DNA of 64,000 bases, from positions 9,348,001 to 9,412,000 of the forward strand of contig NC_083524.1 in NCBI RefSeq assembly GCF_032362555.1. Reading direction: 5' to 3'. The number at the start of each line of letters is the position of its first letter. Position 1 is the first letter of the stretch. Under the pieces are notes generated by a model. The model was given only the letters and a program-made list of their open reading frames with translations, made no database searches and was not told the DNA's origin. Position numbers and translations under genes: made by a program. Below are positions 11,301 to 20,892 of this stretch, piece by piece. Origin of the DNA: Amyelois transitella (lineage: Eukaryota > Arthropoda > Insecta > Lepidoptera > Pyralidae).

Positions 11301-14300
11301 AAAAGAAATTTACTTTTTCAGGTAAAAGCGGACTTGAAAATATTTAATGCACCATTTGCAAGCGTGTTTATTACCTCTTTCTAGTAATCAACACATCATT
11401 GCGCCGTCGCGTGGTAAACTATCGCTGTTTCTCTTTTTATTATGACGTGAAACGGGACAGCGATAGTTATAGCGCGATAAAAAAAAATCGTCGCGCGTGA
11501 CATGCTAGCCCCGCTAGTCATCTTTTTTATAGTTAGAATGTTTTAAGTGTGAATTCTGAACTTTGAGAAAAGTACAAAGAAAATTTAAGACGCAATTGTG
11601 TTGTATGAAAATTTGAGCGTAGAGTCTTAAAGATTGTACATGATTTTTTAAAATAAAAACACATATTAAAGTATGCAACAATGTTTCAGCTAACCATCAG
11701 AGAGGAGTGGCCAACCCTGGGCAAAGCCCCGGCACCAGCCCCGGCGACCCCGGTCCACAACGAGCCTAAAATCATTACGGAAGCACTGACGCCCCAATCA
11801 GAGGACACTGCACAAGTTGATGACAGTGTTGATGACACCATGGTCACAGGTCATTTTCTATATTGAATATTATTCAAAACAGCTTTTTTACTTGACTAGG
11901 TACATACTCATTATTGATGTGTGCAAAAGGGAATATACCGGCAATATATAAACAGTATAATGTTCGCGTTAATTCCCGTTGGCTTACAATGATAATCATG
12001 CCATGAGTTAGTTTAAAAGTGTAGACAGCGTACTCATTTTGGGTTCTAATAATAATACATTAAACATTTTTGCATAATTTAACTTAACATAAAGCTTTTT
12101 GTTTTTCTATAAAAGTATTTTTTGCTTTAAGAGGTGTACTAAATCGGTTGTATTATTGGGGTAAATAAATAAATAACAAACTATGTTTTTTCATCGGGTT
12201 CAAAAAGACTTTGGAACAAGAATCCCCAGCAATACCGTATTAATAACAAATCTAATATAACCATTGCAGACTCGTCCCATATAGAAGAAGATATCCCCTC
12301 GGACATGGACGGGCTGCTGCTCTGGTGCTTGCTGGTCTTCCTCAAGCTGGAAGGCAGGACGCTCCAACTGCCTCTCAAGACCAACATTCTGTACAAGTAA
12401 GCTTACCACATAACTGATTTTTATCCATCCATCTGTAAAATCAGGTGTACATCGCTTGCGGGGTAGACAGAGTTAGTTGTCTTGTAAAAACTGATGAGCC
12501 ACGTTTAGCTGTTTGGCTTAATGATAGAATTGGCATTCGAATAGTGACAGGTGGCTAGCCCATCGCCTATGAAGTAGTCACTGAGGATTCCTTTACCTTT
12601 AGTGCACCCTCATAAATAAAAATTGTATTAATGTTGTTAATATATAACTTATGTATGTATGTTGTGTTTATTCTTGTTTCAGAAATCACCTGATGCCACT
12701 GTGTCCTCCCGGCAGAACGCTTGACGTCAAAAAGTCGACTTACAAGAAAATGGGAAAATTCATGGACGCCATGCAAGAGGTAATTTTATAAGACCAATTT
12801 TGATAATTTGCAGACTTGAAGTAAATATTCTGAAATCTAATATTTCAAAATATTTACTTCAAGCCCTTCAAATGTCTTTATTTAGGGTACCAACGTTACT
12901 CAGAATATGGCGTGATATTGGAAAGTTATATTATTTTTATCTTCGATGTTTATCTTAAAGTAGAGGAGGAAAAATCACCTTCACGCCAAATTTCAATTCT
13001 CTTACCCAATGGTTTGGGTTGTGCGTTGCGTTGGTATGTCAGGCAGACATACACTTTCTTTTTTTATATTTAGATGTCTGTCCTACATATAATTATTTTA
13101 GAACAACATATAATTATTTTGAATGATCAGTAATATTATATGGGGCGAGATGACAGGTGACATTCTGGTTTTAGATTTTAAGCTTAATGTACTTGTGATA
13201 AGGTCGTTATTGACTTTTCATTGGGTTTAATTCGGCAAAATTAATTAAAAAAATATAAACACGTCTTCATCTTTTACGGAGTAGACAGAGCCAACAGTTT
13301 CGTTAAGACTAAAAGGCCACGTTCACTTGGATGGCTTGATGATAGAATTAAGATTAAAATAGTGACATGCCGATAGCCCATCGCTTACAAGATGAATCCC
13401 AAGTTTATTTGATTATCCCTTAGTCCTTGGAAACGTTACTATTATAAAGTACTGGAAACCAAGCACAATAGTGTTAACCTTTATACTATTTTATCGCCTC
13501 CTGCTAAAGGAAGGCTTGTACTATCCGACCGCTACACACGGCCCCACCAACCTTCGAAGTGCGCTGCTAGAGCGTTTGCTCTCTAACAGGAAACCCTCTC
13601 TTGACTCCCTACAAAATCTTAATAGTATCTGAAGAAATGTCTACCAATTTTTGGGATTTGTAGGTTTATAATAGAAGAAAATAAAAGGAGCGTGGATTCG
13701 TCGTCTCCATATTTATTGCAGAATAATATTTTATTCTAGTCGGAATCGGAAATACAAAGAGTATAAAAACAGTGTCGGTAAAATTATGACAATGCCATCT
13801 AGTGCAAATAGGTGAAACTACAACGCGGTCAATACAAATCGTTGCGTGTTCACCTCCTCATAATTTAATTAGATGGCGCTGTCGATAAACAGTGGTCTTT
13901 TATTTGTGTGTTACTCGCCCCCTATTCTAGGGGGGTCTGACGTTACACGTAGCCATGCCACCGCCCTGACCTGCTTACCTTAAGACCGGCGAATTTCGAA
14001 GGAAGGCCTCGTGGAGGTCCGCGAGCTGGAGAAGGGCGTGTCGGCCGTCGTGGCCGCCAACCTCGCGCACCCGCGGCTGCGGCGAGTGCGCCCCCCCGCG
14101 CCCCCCGCGCCCGCCGCCGGGGGAGGGGGGGCTGCGGGGGGAGCGGGGGAGGAGTACGCGCCGCCTGCCGTCAGGGAGGTGCACTGCGTCACCGCCGCGG
14201 TGGGGCCCGTGCTGCCGGACTACAAGTAAGTCTTCTTAACTTCACGTGAGTCACACTTCGTTAAACAGAGGAGCTGTTTAACGAAGTGTGACTCACGTCA

Positions 14301-17300
14301 TAAGTAGATAGAAACTCACACACAACACATACAGCTTTTTGGCTCGATGATAGAATTGAGATTCAAATAGTGACAAGCTGGTAGCTTATCGCCTAAAAGA
14401 AGAATCCCATCTATTTTAAAAACGAAAAAATAATAATTAAATTTAATTTAAATTGCAAAATGTAACTTGATTTTTTTTACTGTCATTTCTTTATTTTTGT
14501 TTTTGTCCCTCAGAAAGGGTACTCCACTATCATCAGCAACGGTGCGCTCCACTCTCACCGAGTACGTGAAGTCAAGGGAACTGAACTCAAAGCAGAGCAA
14601 GGGAGCGGTCGTGCTGGACGCCGCGCTCGCTAAGATACTAGGCAAGCAGGAACAGGTAGGAACATCATCTTACTTTTGTTTGATTTAGCGGTGGATAACT
14701 CTTCAATCGTAATCAAAAGAAGTAATTATACTATGGTCCTCCCATTTGTCTAAAGCATAGGCTATTTGACAAAGTTCTAAAAACTATCTTAGGCTATTTA
14801 TTTGTTTATAAGGAGCCCTACAAAAATACTTTTCTGCCTTTATTACAGCTATTTTATTAAAAAATCGAAAAAGAAAATGCAATATTCAAATATGCCGCCA
14901 AAACGCAACTTTTAGCAATATGGCGGCCATGGCATGCAGTGACGTAAATTTCGTGTAAATATCATACAAAGCTTGTTGGTGTTTCGAAAAGTTTTGATTT
15001 TCTCTTGTTTTATTTAACTTGTGCCACGTCATATGTGTGAAATTTTTTAAAATGAGTTCCTATAAATGTTGTGCAGTGCCTAAATGCACTAATACAACAA
15101 TAAAATCTCCTACGAAATCGTTTTTTTCTATGCCGATGGATTTGAATATTCGCAAGAAGTGGTTTCAGATCATGATCTAAGATCAGTGGTTACCAAGATA
15201 TACTTACATTGATGTTTTCACATTCCTCAGTTCGGCAGCATAGAAATCTGGATTGTCTTTGAAGAAGACGCCAACCATTATAGGGTCCACTTTTGGCAAA
15301 AGTGGACCTACCAAAAGTCTTTTGGTAGGTTTCGACTGTCAGCTTTCGCGAAATTGGTTTCCATTATTAAATACCTATGTTATCTGAGTAATCCTGAGCG
15401 ATCAAACACTTATAAAATCTTGAAAAATAATAGCAAATACTAAGGAACAGTACGATCCACAGTCTGTTTATGGATAATTGACGTCATAATAGAAATAGCC
15501 AATCACGTTCGTTTTTACTCACGTGACAGCTGCATAAAAAAGCCTAATTTTCTGAGACGGATTTTGTTTAAATAATGCAATATTTTTATCTCGCGTTATT
15601 ACAAATCGCTCCAAAAAAATAATATTAAGACTGATGACATAAAAGAAATGTATATTTTTATTACAGTCAAATAGCCTATTATGTGAGCTACAAAAAAATA
15701 TATCTTAGTCCGCCCATACAATAGTACATACATACATACAAATACAGTCACGTAATTATTGATCTATTTTAGGAAATACAGAGCCACGTTTAACTGTAGG
15801 TATGGACTTAAGGCTCGGCAAACAAAATATTGTGACTTTTAAGAGAGATATTCTGAAAGATGGCTAGTCCATCGTCTGGAAGAAGAATCCCATGTTTCTT
15901 AGACGTTCTCTTGATTGACGTTAAAGTACGCTCGCGTGAAACGAGATGTTAAGATCGCACAGAGCTTACCTAAATGCCAAATTTCAAGTGTGTGTGAGTA
16001 TACCTAGCGGTCAGACCTTGGCATTACAGAGTCTGAAAGTTTTTAGGGCAAAAACGATATATAGCGATATAAAGGGGTAGACAGTTTGAGAGTGTTTCCC
16101 GTTCGAAGCTCACGGCCATAAATGCTTATGGCCGTGAGCTTCAAAAGATACTTACCTAAATTAAGATTTTAAATACCTACTCTGGAGAGAAATGATTTTT
16201 GAGAACTGAATGAAGTATGAACGAAATATGGTTGAAGCAAATACAGATATAAAGCCATTTAAAAAAATTAAAAAATTACAGGTGTCCGTGAAATGGGACG
16301 AGCTGATGTCCGGAGTGTTGTCTCGGATGACGGCCGCCACGGAGATGAGCTTCGCGGACGGCACCTCCAGCCTCGTCAAGGCCAAACTGGAGCCTATCAC
16401 CATGACTATAGCCAACAGGAGTGGGAACAAGAAGGTAGGCGCATTAGTTGGACCAAAATGGCGGCAATGGTCTCTGCTCGGGTAGTCTGGCCAATAAGAG
16501 TGGAGACATGATGGTAGACCGACCAACTGTGTGCTCCACAACCTCCAGGCTCTTCTAGACCAAGGTGGTCTATCACCATGACTGTAGCTAAAAGGAGTGG
16601 CAAGAGGGTTTGTTAATTATTCGGCGCGTAAGTGGAACTAAAATGGCGGCTTTTTCCTTTCGCACACCTCCGACACGGACGTGTATGAAAAATGCGTGTG
16701 ACAGTCAAGGTCGTGAAGGTAAACGCTTATAGATCTACCACTTTTATAAGTTACATCGGCATTGTTCGACGGCGCAGAATAGTACAACCGACCGCAGAAT
16801 CTGGCCGCCGCTCTTGCGAACTCCAGACATGGCGCGTACGCAATTAGCCAATAGCGAACGGTTTTGATCCCGCGTTCAAATGGCGCACTATGATTGGCGC
16901 AGATATTTTCGCGCCATGACAAAAATTGACTGTACCATGCTTATGCGAGTGAAATAAGATACGCTAGGGTTAATTTTAAAACGGTCCAAGTTTAATGATA
17001 CGATTATATTAATTTAAGTTTAGTGAAATAGATATCTACCATAGATTCCCAAAAAACAATTTCATTTTTGTTTTTAATACAAAATCAACTTTTTGTAACC
17101 TGCAAGTAATTAACATACTTTTAAACAATAATACTTATTAATTAATTACAATTATGAAATGAATTCAAAGTACCTATGTTTAAGTTACCTCCACGTTGTC
17201 AGGTGACGCTGGTGTCGAACCTGGAGTCGTTCGGCTTCTGCCTGCCGTCGCTGGCGGCCGCCTGCCAGCGCGGCGCGGCGGCCGCGTGCGGCGTCACGCG

Positions 17301-17960
17301 CGCGCCCGGCGCCCGCCGCGACCAGCTCATGCTGCAGGGCGACCAGGTACGCTCGCTCACGGCTACCTTCGTTACAGCTCAGATGGGAGCGACTAACGCC
17401 AGGATAGACCTTGAATTTCCGAAAAAAACTTAAATAAGTGACTGACTTCATCTAGTATATATTCATAACCATAATTCTGAAAGCTTCTCTCGTGGCAGGG
17501 CTCGTGGTCAGATGGGAGTACTTACCTGGATTATATACTCTAGACTATCACATACTGGCCTCCCAAGCACCTCATATCCACAACCTATGTAAAATCACGT
17601 CTATGTGCTTGCAGGGTAAACAGAACCAACAGACTTGAAAAGACTGATAGGCCACGTTCAAATAATGACAGGTTGCATAAAAGAAGAATCCCAAGTTTAT
17701 AAGCCTATCCCTTAGTCACCTTTTACGACATCATGGGAAAGAACCTGTGGCTCCCACAAATACCACAAAAATTATGATGGAAGCTTTCACCTCCCTTGAC
17801 CAACATTTACTATCATGAAAAAGCAGATAAATGACTTTCAAACTTACTATTATATTCTTTATTTCAGACTCACTTTATAGCGAAATTGCTGTGCGAAACA
17901 TACGGTCTGCCAAAGAAGTTTGTAGAAGGAGCGGACAAGGCACTGAAGAAGAAAAAGTAA
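8339..17960 (+). CDS. eIF2D: Eukaryotic translation initiation factor 2D (ligatin), 12 exons
   Basis: In the known family eIF2D delivers tRNA to the ribosomal P site independently of GTP and helps recycle post-termination 40S subunits in the cytoplasm. Exons: 8339-8394, 8471-8729, 10456-10628, 11037-11181, 11690-11849, 12270-12396, 12683-12779, 14002-14225, 14514-14655, 16282-16434, 17203-17346, 17868-17960. They join in frame to 590 residues; the human protein is about 584. The N terminus (MFSKAYKLKSNSTLKNSEKK) matches the family start. Residues about 20-165 are the MCT1-like/PUA region (HSGDTVGVY, PTVCALWKVPD). Residues about 275-365 are the SWIB/winged-helix part (LDVKKSTYKKMGKFM, VEVRELEKGV). 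Residues about 492-580 are the SUI1/eIF1-like domain (PITMTIANRSGNKKVTLVSN). The tail is lysine-rich. The exon 8 acceptor (AAG at 13999-14001) has a weak pyrimidine tract, and that exon encodes a Gly/Ala/Pro-rich linker. Exons 3, 8 and 11 are far GC-richer than their neighbours. Introns carry SINE-A copies and a THAP-type transposon. Confidence 0.93.
8999..9254 (-). mobile_element. SINE-A, full copy in eIF2D intron 2
   Basis: Minus-strand SINE-A with all blocks present, from CATACATATGGTCATGTC to GGTGCCGGGAACCACAAGGCAC on the plus strand. ATAAAAAAT occurs at both edges, a possible 9-bp target-site duplication. Confidence 0.85.
9299..9433 (-). mobile_element. SINE-A fragment
   Basis: A second minus-strand SINE-A piece that begins at ATGATAGAATTGAGATTC and ends at GAGATGGAGTGGTC, close downstream of the full copy. 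Confidence 0.75.
9550..9765 (+). mobile_element. Two SINE-A 3'-end fragments
   Basis: Positions about 9550-9645 carry AATCTCAATCCTATCATTAA through GGGATAAAGACATG. Positions about 9703-9765 repeat the last 60 bases in diverged form, ending GGAATAAAGATGTGAG. A (AAATA)n tract precedes them at 9515-9549. Confidence 0.65.
9971..10013. repeat. Perfect hairpin, 20-bp arms, 3-nt loop
   Basis: The arm at 9971-9990 and its exact reverse complement at 9994-10013 are separated only by AAA. It is located in eIF2D intron 2. Confidence 0.95.
10157..10390 (+). mobile_element. tRNA-derived SINE in eIF2D intron 2
   Basis: The tRNA-like head at 10157-10231 has an A-box-like TAGCGCAGCGGTAGTGCGC and a B-box GGGTTCGAATCCC. 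A tail follows that includes TCTTGGATGTTTATC and TATAGTATCGTTGAGTTAG, which I recognise as a common lepidopteran SINE tail, then a poly-A run at 10378-10390. The head lacks a pairable acceptor stem, so this is not a functional tRNA gene. The head is shared with the minus-strand SINE at 3560-3724. Confidence 0.8.
12444..12575 (-). mobile_element. SINE-A fragment in eIF2D intron 6
   Basis: Minus-strand SINE-A from GCGGGGTAGACAGAG to CTAGCCCATCGCCTA, truncated at both ends. Confidence 0.75.
12815..12863. repeat. Hairpin, 15-bp perfect arms
   Basis: CTTGAAGTAAATATT (12815-12829) and AATATTTACTTCAAG (12849-12863) are exact reverse complements. The 19-nt spacer itself contains a smaller TGAAAT/ATTTCA pairing. 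The hairpin is in eIF2D intron 7. Confidence 0.9.
13255..13440 (-). mobile_element. SINE-A fragment in eIF2D intron 7
   Basis: Diverged minus-strand SINE-A with GGAGTAGACAGAGCCAACAG, GATGATAGAATTAAGATT and ATCCCTTAGTC recognisable. Confidence 0.75.
13440..13990. other. Intron 7 remainder, unassigned
   Basis: This part of eIF2D intron 7 has no recognised repeat or open frame. GC content rises towards exon 8, and a short GGGGGG run is at 13930-13935. Confidence 0.35.
14244..14298. repeat. Perfect hairpin, 25-bp arms, 5-nt loop, beside an eIF2D splice donor
   Basis: The arm at 14244-14268 is the exact reverse complement of 14274-14298 with loop AGGAG. It begins 18 bases downstream of the exon 8 donor (GT at 14226-14227), so the pre-mRNA would form a very stable stem next to that splice site. 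Confidence 0.95.
14335..14412 (-). mobile_element. SINE-A fragment in eIF2D intron 8
   Basis: A short piece with GATGATAGAATTGAGATTC, AATAGTGACA and AGAAGAATCCC. Confidence 0.7.
14758..15678 (+). mobile_element. Non-autonomous DNA transposon with THAP remnant, copy 1
   Basis: The ends are perfect 13-bp inverted repeats: TAGGCTATTTGAC at 14758-14770 and GTCAAATAGCCTA at 15666-15678. If the outer TA pair is the target duplication, the element proper starts at GGCTATTTGAC. A 42-codon frame at 15052-15180 begins MSSYKCCAVPKC and contains FFSMP and RKKWFQ. This matches the N-terminal half of a THAP zinc finger (C-x4-C, the Pro, the Trp), after which the frame stops. THAP domains occur in P-type and Kolobok-type transposases; I cannot choose between these. 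A second copy lies at 45968-46879. Confidence 0.85.
15284..15330. repeat. Two nested inverted repeats private to transposon copy 1
   Basis: GGTCCACTTTT/AAAAGTGGACC (15284-15308) and ACCTACCAAAA/TTTTGGTAGGT (15306-15330) overlap. The homologous place in copy 2 reads only GTCCACTTTTGGTAGGTTTC, so the extra 20-odd bases in copy 1 are an inverted duplication of the local sequence. Confidence 0.9.
15770..15905 (-). mobile_element. Decayed SINE-A fragment
   Basis: Only short blocks remain: CAGAGCCACGTTTAACTG, GATGGCTAGTCCATCGTC and AAGAAGAATCCCATGTTT. Confidence 0.55.
16105..16142. repeat. Perfect hairpin, 17-bp arms, 4-nt loop
   Basis: GAAGCTCACGGCCATAA and TTATGGCCGTGAGCTTC flank ATGC, in eIF2D intron 9, about 140 bases upstream of exon 10. 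Confidence 0.95.
16438..16650 (+). pseudogene. Decayed tandem copies of the end of eIF2D exon 10 and its splice donor
   Basis: Sequence resembling the 3' end of exon 10 recurs twice inside the following intron. A short piece (GCCAATAAGAGTGGAGACAT, 16490-16509, then GATGGTAGAC) resembles 16411-16440. A longer piece at about 16540-16608 has ACCTCCAGGCTCTTC, TATCACCATGACTGTAGC and AGGAGTGGCAAGAGGG, followed by a donor-like GTTTGT. The flanking intron words GGACCAAAATGGCGGC (16451) and GGAACTAAAATGGCGGC (16633) are also paired. The offset is about 176 bases in the exon-like part and about 184 in the intron-like part. Confidence 0.75.
17588..17756 (-). mobile_element. SINE-A fragment in eIF2D intron 11
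   Basis: Minus-strand SINE-A with GCAGGGTAAACAGAACCAAC through ATCCCTTAGTCACC and GACATCATGGGAAAGA; internal deletions are visible. Confidence 0.75.
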
Positions 17961-18015
17961 CTCTTAAGTTAACTGAATCTAATTCCCAACCTTGTGATAA
18001 GACTGTGTGATCTAA

Positions 18016-18021
18016 AATAAA
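18016..18021 (+). terminator. Poly(A) signal of eIF2D
   Basis: AATAAA lies 56 bases after the eIF2D stop codon and is followed by a T-rich stretch. No better signal occurs nearer. Confidence 0.75.
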
Positions 18022-18043
18022 ACTCTTGCTATGTTCATGTCTC

Positions 18044-18066
18044 TTTATTTTATATCCTAATTTATT
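18044..18066 (-). terminator. Candidate poly(A) signals of the NEK-like pseudokinase gene
   Basis: TTTATT on the plus strand (AATAAA on the minus strand) occurs at 18044-18049 and 18061-18066. They are the last such signals before the convergent eIF2D gene, which would give a 3' UTR of about 570 bases. Which one is used cannot be read from sequence. Confidence 0.45.
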
Positions 18067-18629
18067 TTTAGTGTAAAAATATATGGCAACACAAAGTGTA
18101 ATCTAAAAGTTCATAAAAAAATATTTAACGCAAGGAAGACACTCAAGACTAAAATTGATTACAATTACATATAAATATATTCAAATATCGTAATATTGAA
18201 ATGTTATAACAAATATATTTTATGTACATTAATATGCTTATGTGGTTGGATAGAAAATATTGCTTGATACATAAGCAAAGCACACAAATCATATAAGTAG
18301 ACATAATGTTTTACTATTCTAGGGTTAGGGTGGGTAATGTCCGTATTTTCATCTTATTTACAAGTTCCATACAAAATAGCAAATTTATAAAATATCAAGT
18401 TTAAAAAAAAATTATACAAAAAGTATCTGCCAAAATACTCTTTCAAAAATTAAGAGGAACTAAAAGTAAGGCTTACTTTTTACTTAAAACTATTTTAATT
18501 AAACCACAACCTTACTTAAGTATACACCATTGTATGGAGATCAGAAACACTAGGTTTTTACTAGGAAAAAAAAATTAAAATCTATTTTAGACATTTCAAT
18601 AGACTTATTGCCATATAAACACATTCATT

Positions 18630-20564
18630 TTACAATTTAGTTGATGTTTTAAATTTAAAAGGTGTCTTGAATGGTAGCAAGGACTTCCTTTTGGCCTTCT
18701 TGGCTTCAGGCGGGGCCTTAGGAGTCTGCATCATGGACTGTCGCATGCTGCCGCGCGTACGATCACACACATTGCCCTCACTGATACCAGAATCCACACT
18801 CCATTGGCTCCTTATAGACATGGCAGAAGATTTTGAAGTGTTTGAGCTCTTAGACATCAAGCTAGCCTTTGATGGAGTCTTCCTAATACTCGCCTGACTA
18901 GTGTTGGTGATGTCTACAAATGCATTGCTAGTTTTTGCCTGTTTTGAAGGAGAACCCTGTGACCAATTCAAAGCCACTCTTTTCTCAGATGTAATTTTAT
19001 CAACATCCAAATACTTAAACTTACTGATGTCTTTCACTTCCTTCGGCTTCTCATATTCACTGTCCATGTTCTCCAACTCATAAAATGTAAGAGTTACACT
19101 ATCATCACTTTCCACAAACGGGTTCACAGATGTAAAGTGCACTTTCTTAGATGAAACTTCTGGGAATATGTTTCGGCGTGGCATGTTGTCTTTTGTGAAC
19201 TTTTTTGCTGTGATGATGACGCTGCCGTCTCCCGCGTCGGCCGACAGTGAGCTGTCCAGATCTTCATAAGCATAACTCTTTCTGCGAGGTTTCACTCGCG
19301 TCGAACTCGTGCGCCGCCGCCGCCGCGACATTCTCTCGTCTCCAACTTGAGACAGCATTGGTGGCAGTGTAATCCCATTGCTCTCAACACCGTCTACATC
19401 TAAGCTCTCATTCAGTGTAATTATCTTAGTGCTAGGACTGTTCAGTATCTCCTTTGCAACTAGTTCTCGCTCCCTCTGGTTCAAAGACTCCTCCCGCTGC
19501 CTCAGAGCCACAAGACAGGACATCCATTGCTGACTCAGAGTCTCTTCCGACACTTGCTTAGGACAGGTGTACTTCTGTAAAGCTTCAGAATACGGTCTTC
19601 TGCTTCTAGGGACAAAGCCTGGTAATTCTAATGCCAGAGCAGCTAGTGTCGGCGATAGAGAGTTCGTAGACAGATTGAAATCATCACTTTTAGGTTGCTT
19701 GTGCTTCGGGCTGACATTGCAGTAAATAGGGCTATCCACAAGGGTTACAGGCTTCCTCGGTAGTGGTTTGACTGTCCTGCATAGTTCTACAGCTTTCTCA
19801 GAATCGCATTTGTTTCCTTCAGATACTGTGTCTCTATAATCTGCACTGACAAGTATTTCCTTTAGTGGTTTTGCTCCAGATAGTGTTTCAATGTTGCTTA
19901 AGACTGTGGGGTGATAAAGGATGACGTTGGGACGCAGTTCTGAGTTCTTTTCGTCTGTGAGGAAGCTGATGATGTCTTGGAGGTCATCACTGTAGTGAAA
20001 CTTTTTGACATGACGGTTGCCTGGCTCAGTACGAAAAGACAATGCGTGTAGCACGTCGCCGACCTGCCTCACGAGGTTGCTGTTGGTCGCCGAGGTCAGA
20101 TCAAAGCAGTTTACGCGGAATTCTCCGCGCTCGCTCACGTATATGGAATCCGTCGTGATACATTTCTGCAAAATTGCTAATTTCAGATCGTCCACTTGGT
20201 TGCACAGCCTAGCGAGCTCGAACAGCAGCCGCCAAAGGAAGCTCTCCGCGAAATGAAGATCCTCTGCAGCGCAAGTGGCCAGCAACTGTCGCGCGCTCTG
20301 CCAACAGCTGTACTCCACGACAAAATACAGCGTCCTCGACGGACCGTGAAGTATGGTGTCAAAGTACCGCAACAAGCAATCCGATATCACCTTGTTTATT
20401 GTTTTCACGTCGGCAACGATGTCCTGTATTCGCGAGTCAGAGTACGCGGAGCAATTGTACGCCTTCCACGCAAATATGTTGTTGGTGACCTTGTGTCGCA
20501 CTTTGTAGAATGTACCACCGCAAAATACGTCTAAAACTTGGTATTCCTTTAACTTTTCCGTCAT
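18630..20564 (-). CDS. NEK-like pseudokinase, single exon, 644 aa
   Basis: An intronless open frame. Residues about 8-240 have a protein-kinase fold pattern closest, in my reading, to the NIMA-related (NEK) family. The glycine-loop region is VLDVFCGGTFYKV and the beta-3 lysine is in AWKAYN (K34). The C-lobe end has YSDDLQDIISFL and ELRPNVILYHP. The catalytic motifs are gone: the HRD position reads QKC within ILQKCITTDSIYV, and the DFG position reads CFD (153-155). No APE motif is visible. It is therefore predicted to be inactive. The C-terminal half is Ser/Thr/Lys-rich, with a likely short coiled coil (LRQREESLNQREREL) and a basic end (RKSLLPFKTPFKFK). The function is unknown; a scaffold role at centrosome or spindle would be only a guess from the NEK resemblance. 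The first Met directly precedes the kinase-like fold. Confidence 0.85.
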   Translation of the reverse strand: MTEKLKEYQVLDVFCGGTFYKVRHKVTNNIFAWKAYNCSAYSDSRIQDIVADVKTINKVISDCLLRYFDTILHGPSRTLYFVVEYSCWQSARQLLATCAAEDLHFAESFLWRLLFELARLCNQVDDLKLAILQKCITTDSIYVSERGEFRVNCFDLTSATNSNLVRQVGDVLHALSFRTEPGNRHVKKFHYSDDLQDIISFLTDEKNSELRPNVILYHPTVLSNIETLSGAKPLKEILVSADYRDTVSEGNKCDSEKAVELCRTVKPLPRKPVTLVDSPIYCNVSPKHKQPKSDDFNLSTNSLSPTLAALALELPGFVPRSRRPYSEALQKYTCPKQVSEETLSQQWMSCLVALRQREESLNQRERELVAKEILNSPSTKIITLNESLDVDGVESNGITLPPMLSQVGDERMSRRRRRTSSTRVKPRRKSYAYEDLDSSLSADAGDGSVIITAKKFTKDNMPRRNIFPEVSSKKVHFTSVNPFVESDDSVTLTFYELENMDSEYEKPKEVKDISKFKYLDVDKITSEKRVALNWSQGSPSKQAKTSNAFVDITNTSQASIRKTPSKASLMSKSSNTSKSSAMSIRSQWSVDSGISEGNVCDRTRGSMRQSMMQTPKAPPEAKKAKRKSLLPFKTPFKFKTSTKL

Positions 20565-20785
20565 TTTGCTGTTACTTTTACTTAATTTAATGATTTTTTA
20601 CATTTTGTAACCGAAACAAAGCGCCGGACCCTACGATTTTTGAATGAAAGGACGGTTAGACGGTTACTACTTCAGTGTTGGACGATAATCATTTTCAAGA
20701 ATGTCGATATAACGAATTTTAATTGTCGATGTCGATGAAATTTGGAATTTAAATTATTGATTTTTTTAAACTTTATGACATTTAT

Positions 20786-20892
20786 TTATATGATCACGAC
20801 TATATCCTTTACGGGGTAGACAGAGCCAGCAATCCTTAAAGACTTAAAGGTCATGTTCAGCTGATAGGCTTAATGATACAATTGAGATTGTC
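20786..20892 (-). mobile_element. SINE-A fragment
   Basis: Minus-strand 3' part of SINE-A: ACGGGGTAGACAGAGCCAGC through GGCTTAATGATACAATTGAG. Confidence 0.75.

Noticed and set aside
13985..14001. An alternative acceptor (CCTTAAG) for eIF2D exon 8 at 13984
   Set aside because: It would shift the reading frame relative to exon 7 and the conserved VEVRELEKGV; the acceptor ending at 14001 keeps the frame.
13975..14192. Minus-strand Pro/Ala-rich open frames opposite eIF2D exon 8
   Set aside because: They are antisense shadows of a GC-rich exon whose plus-strand frame is conserved and splice-consistent.
16161..16603. Minus-strand open frames with repeated PLLLATVMVI-like segments
   Set aside because: They are antisense to eIF2D exon 10 and its decayed tandem copies, which explains the internal repetition.
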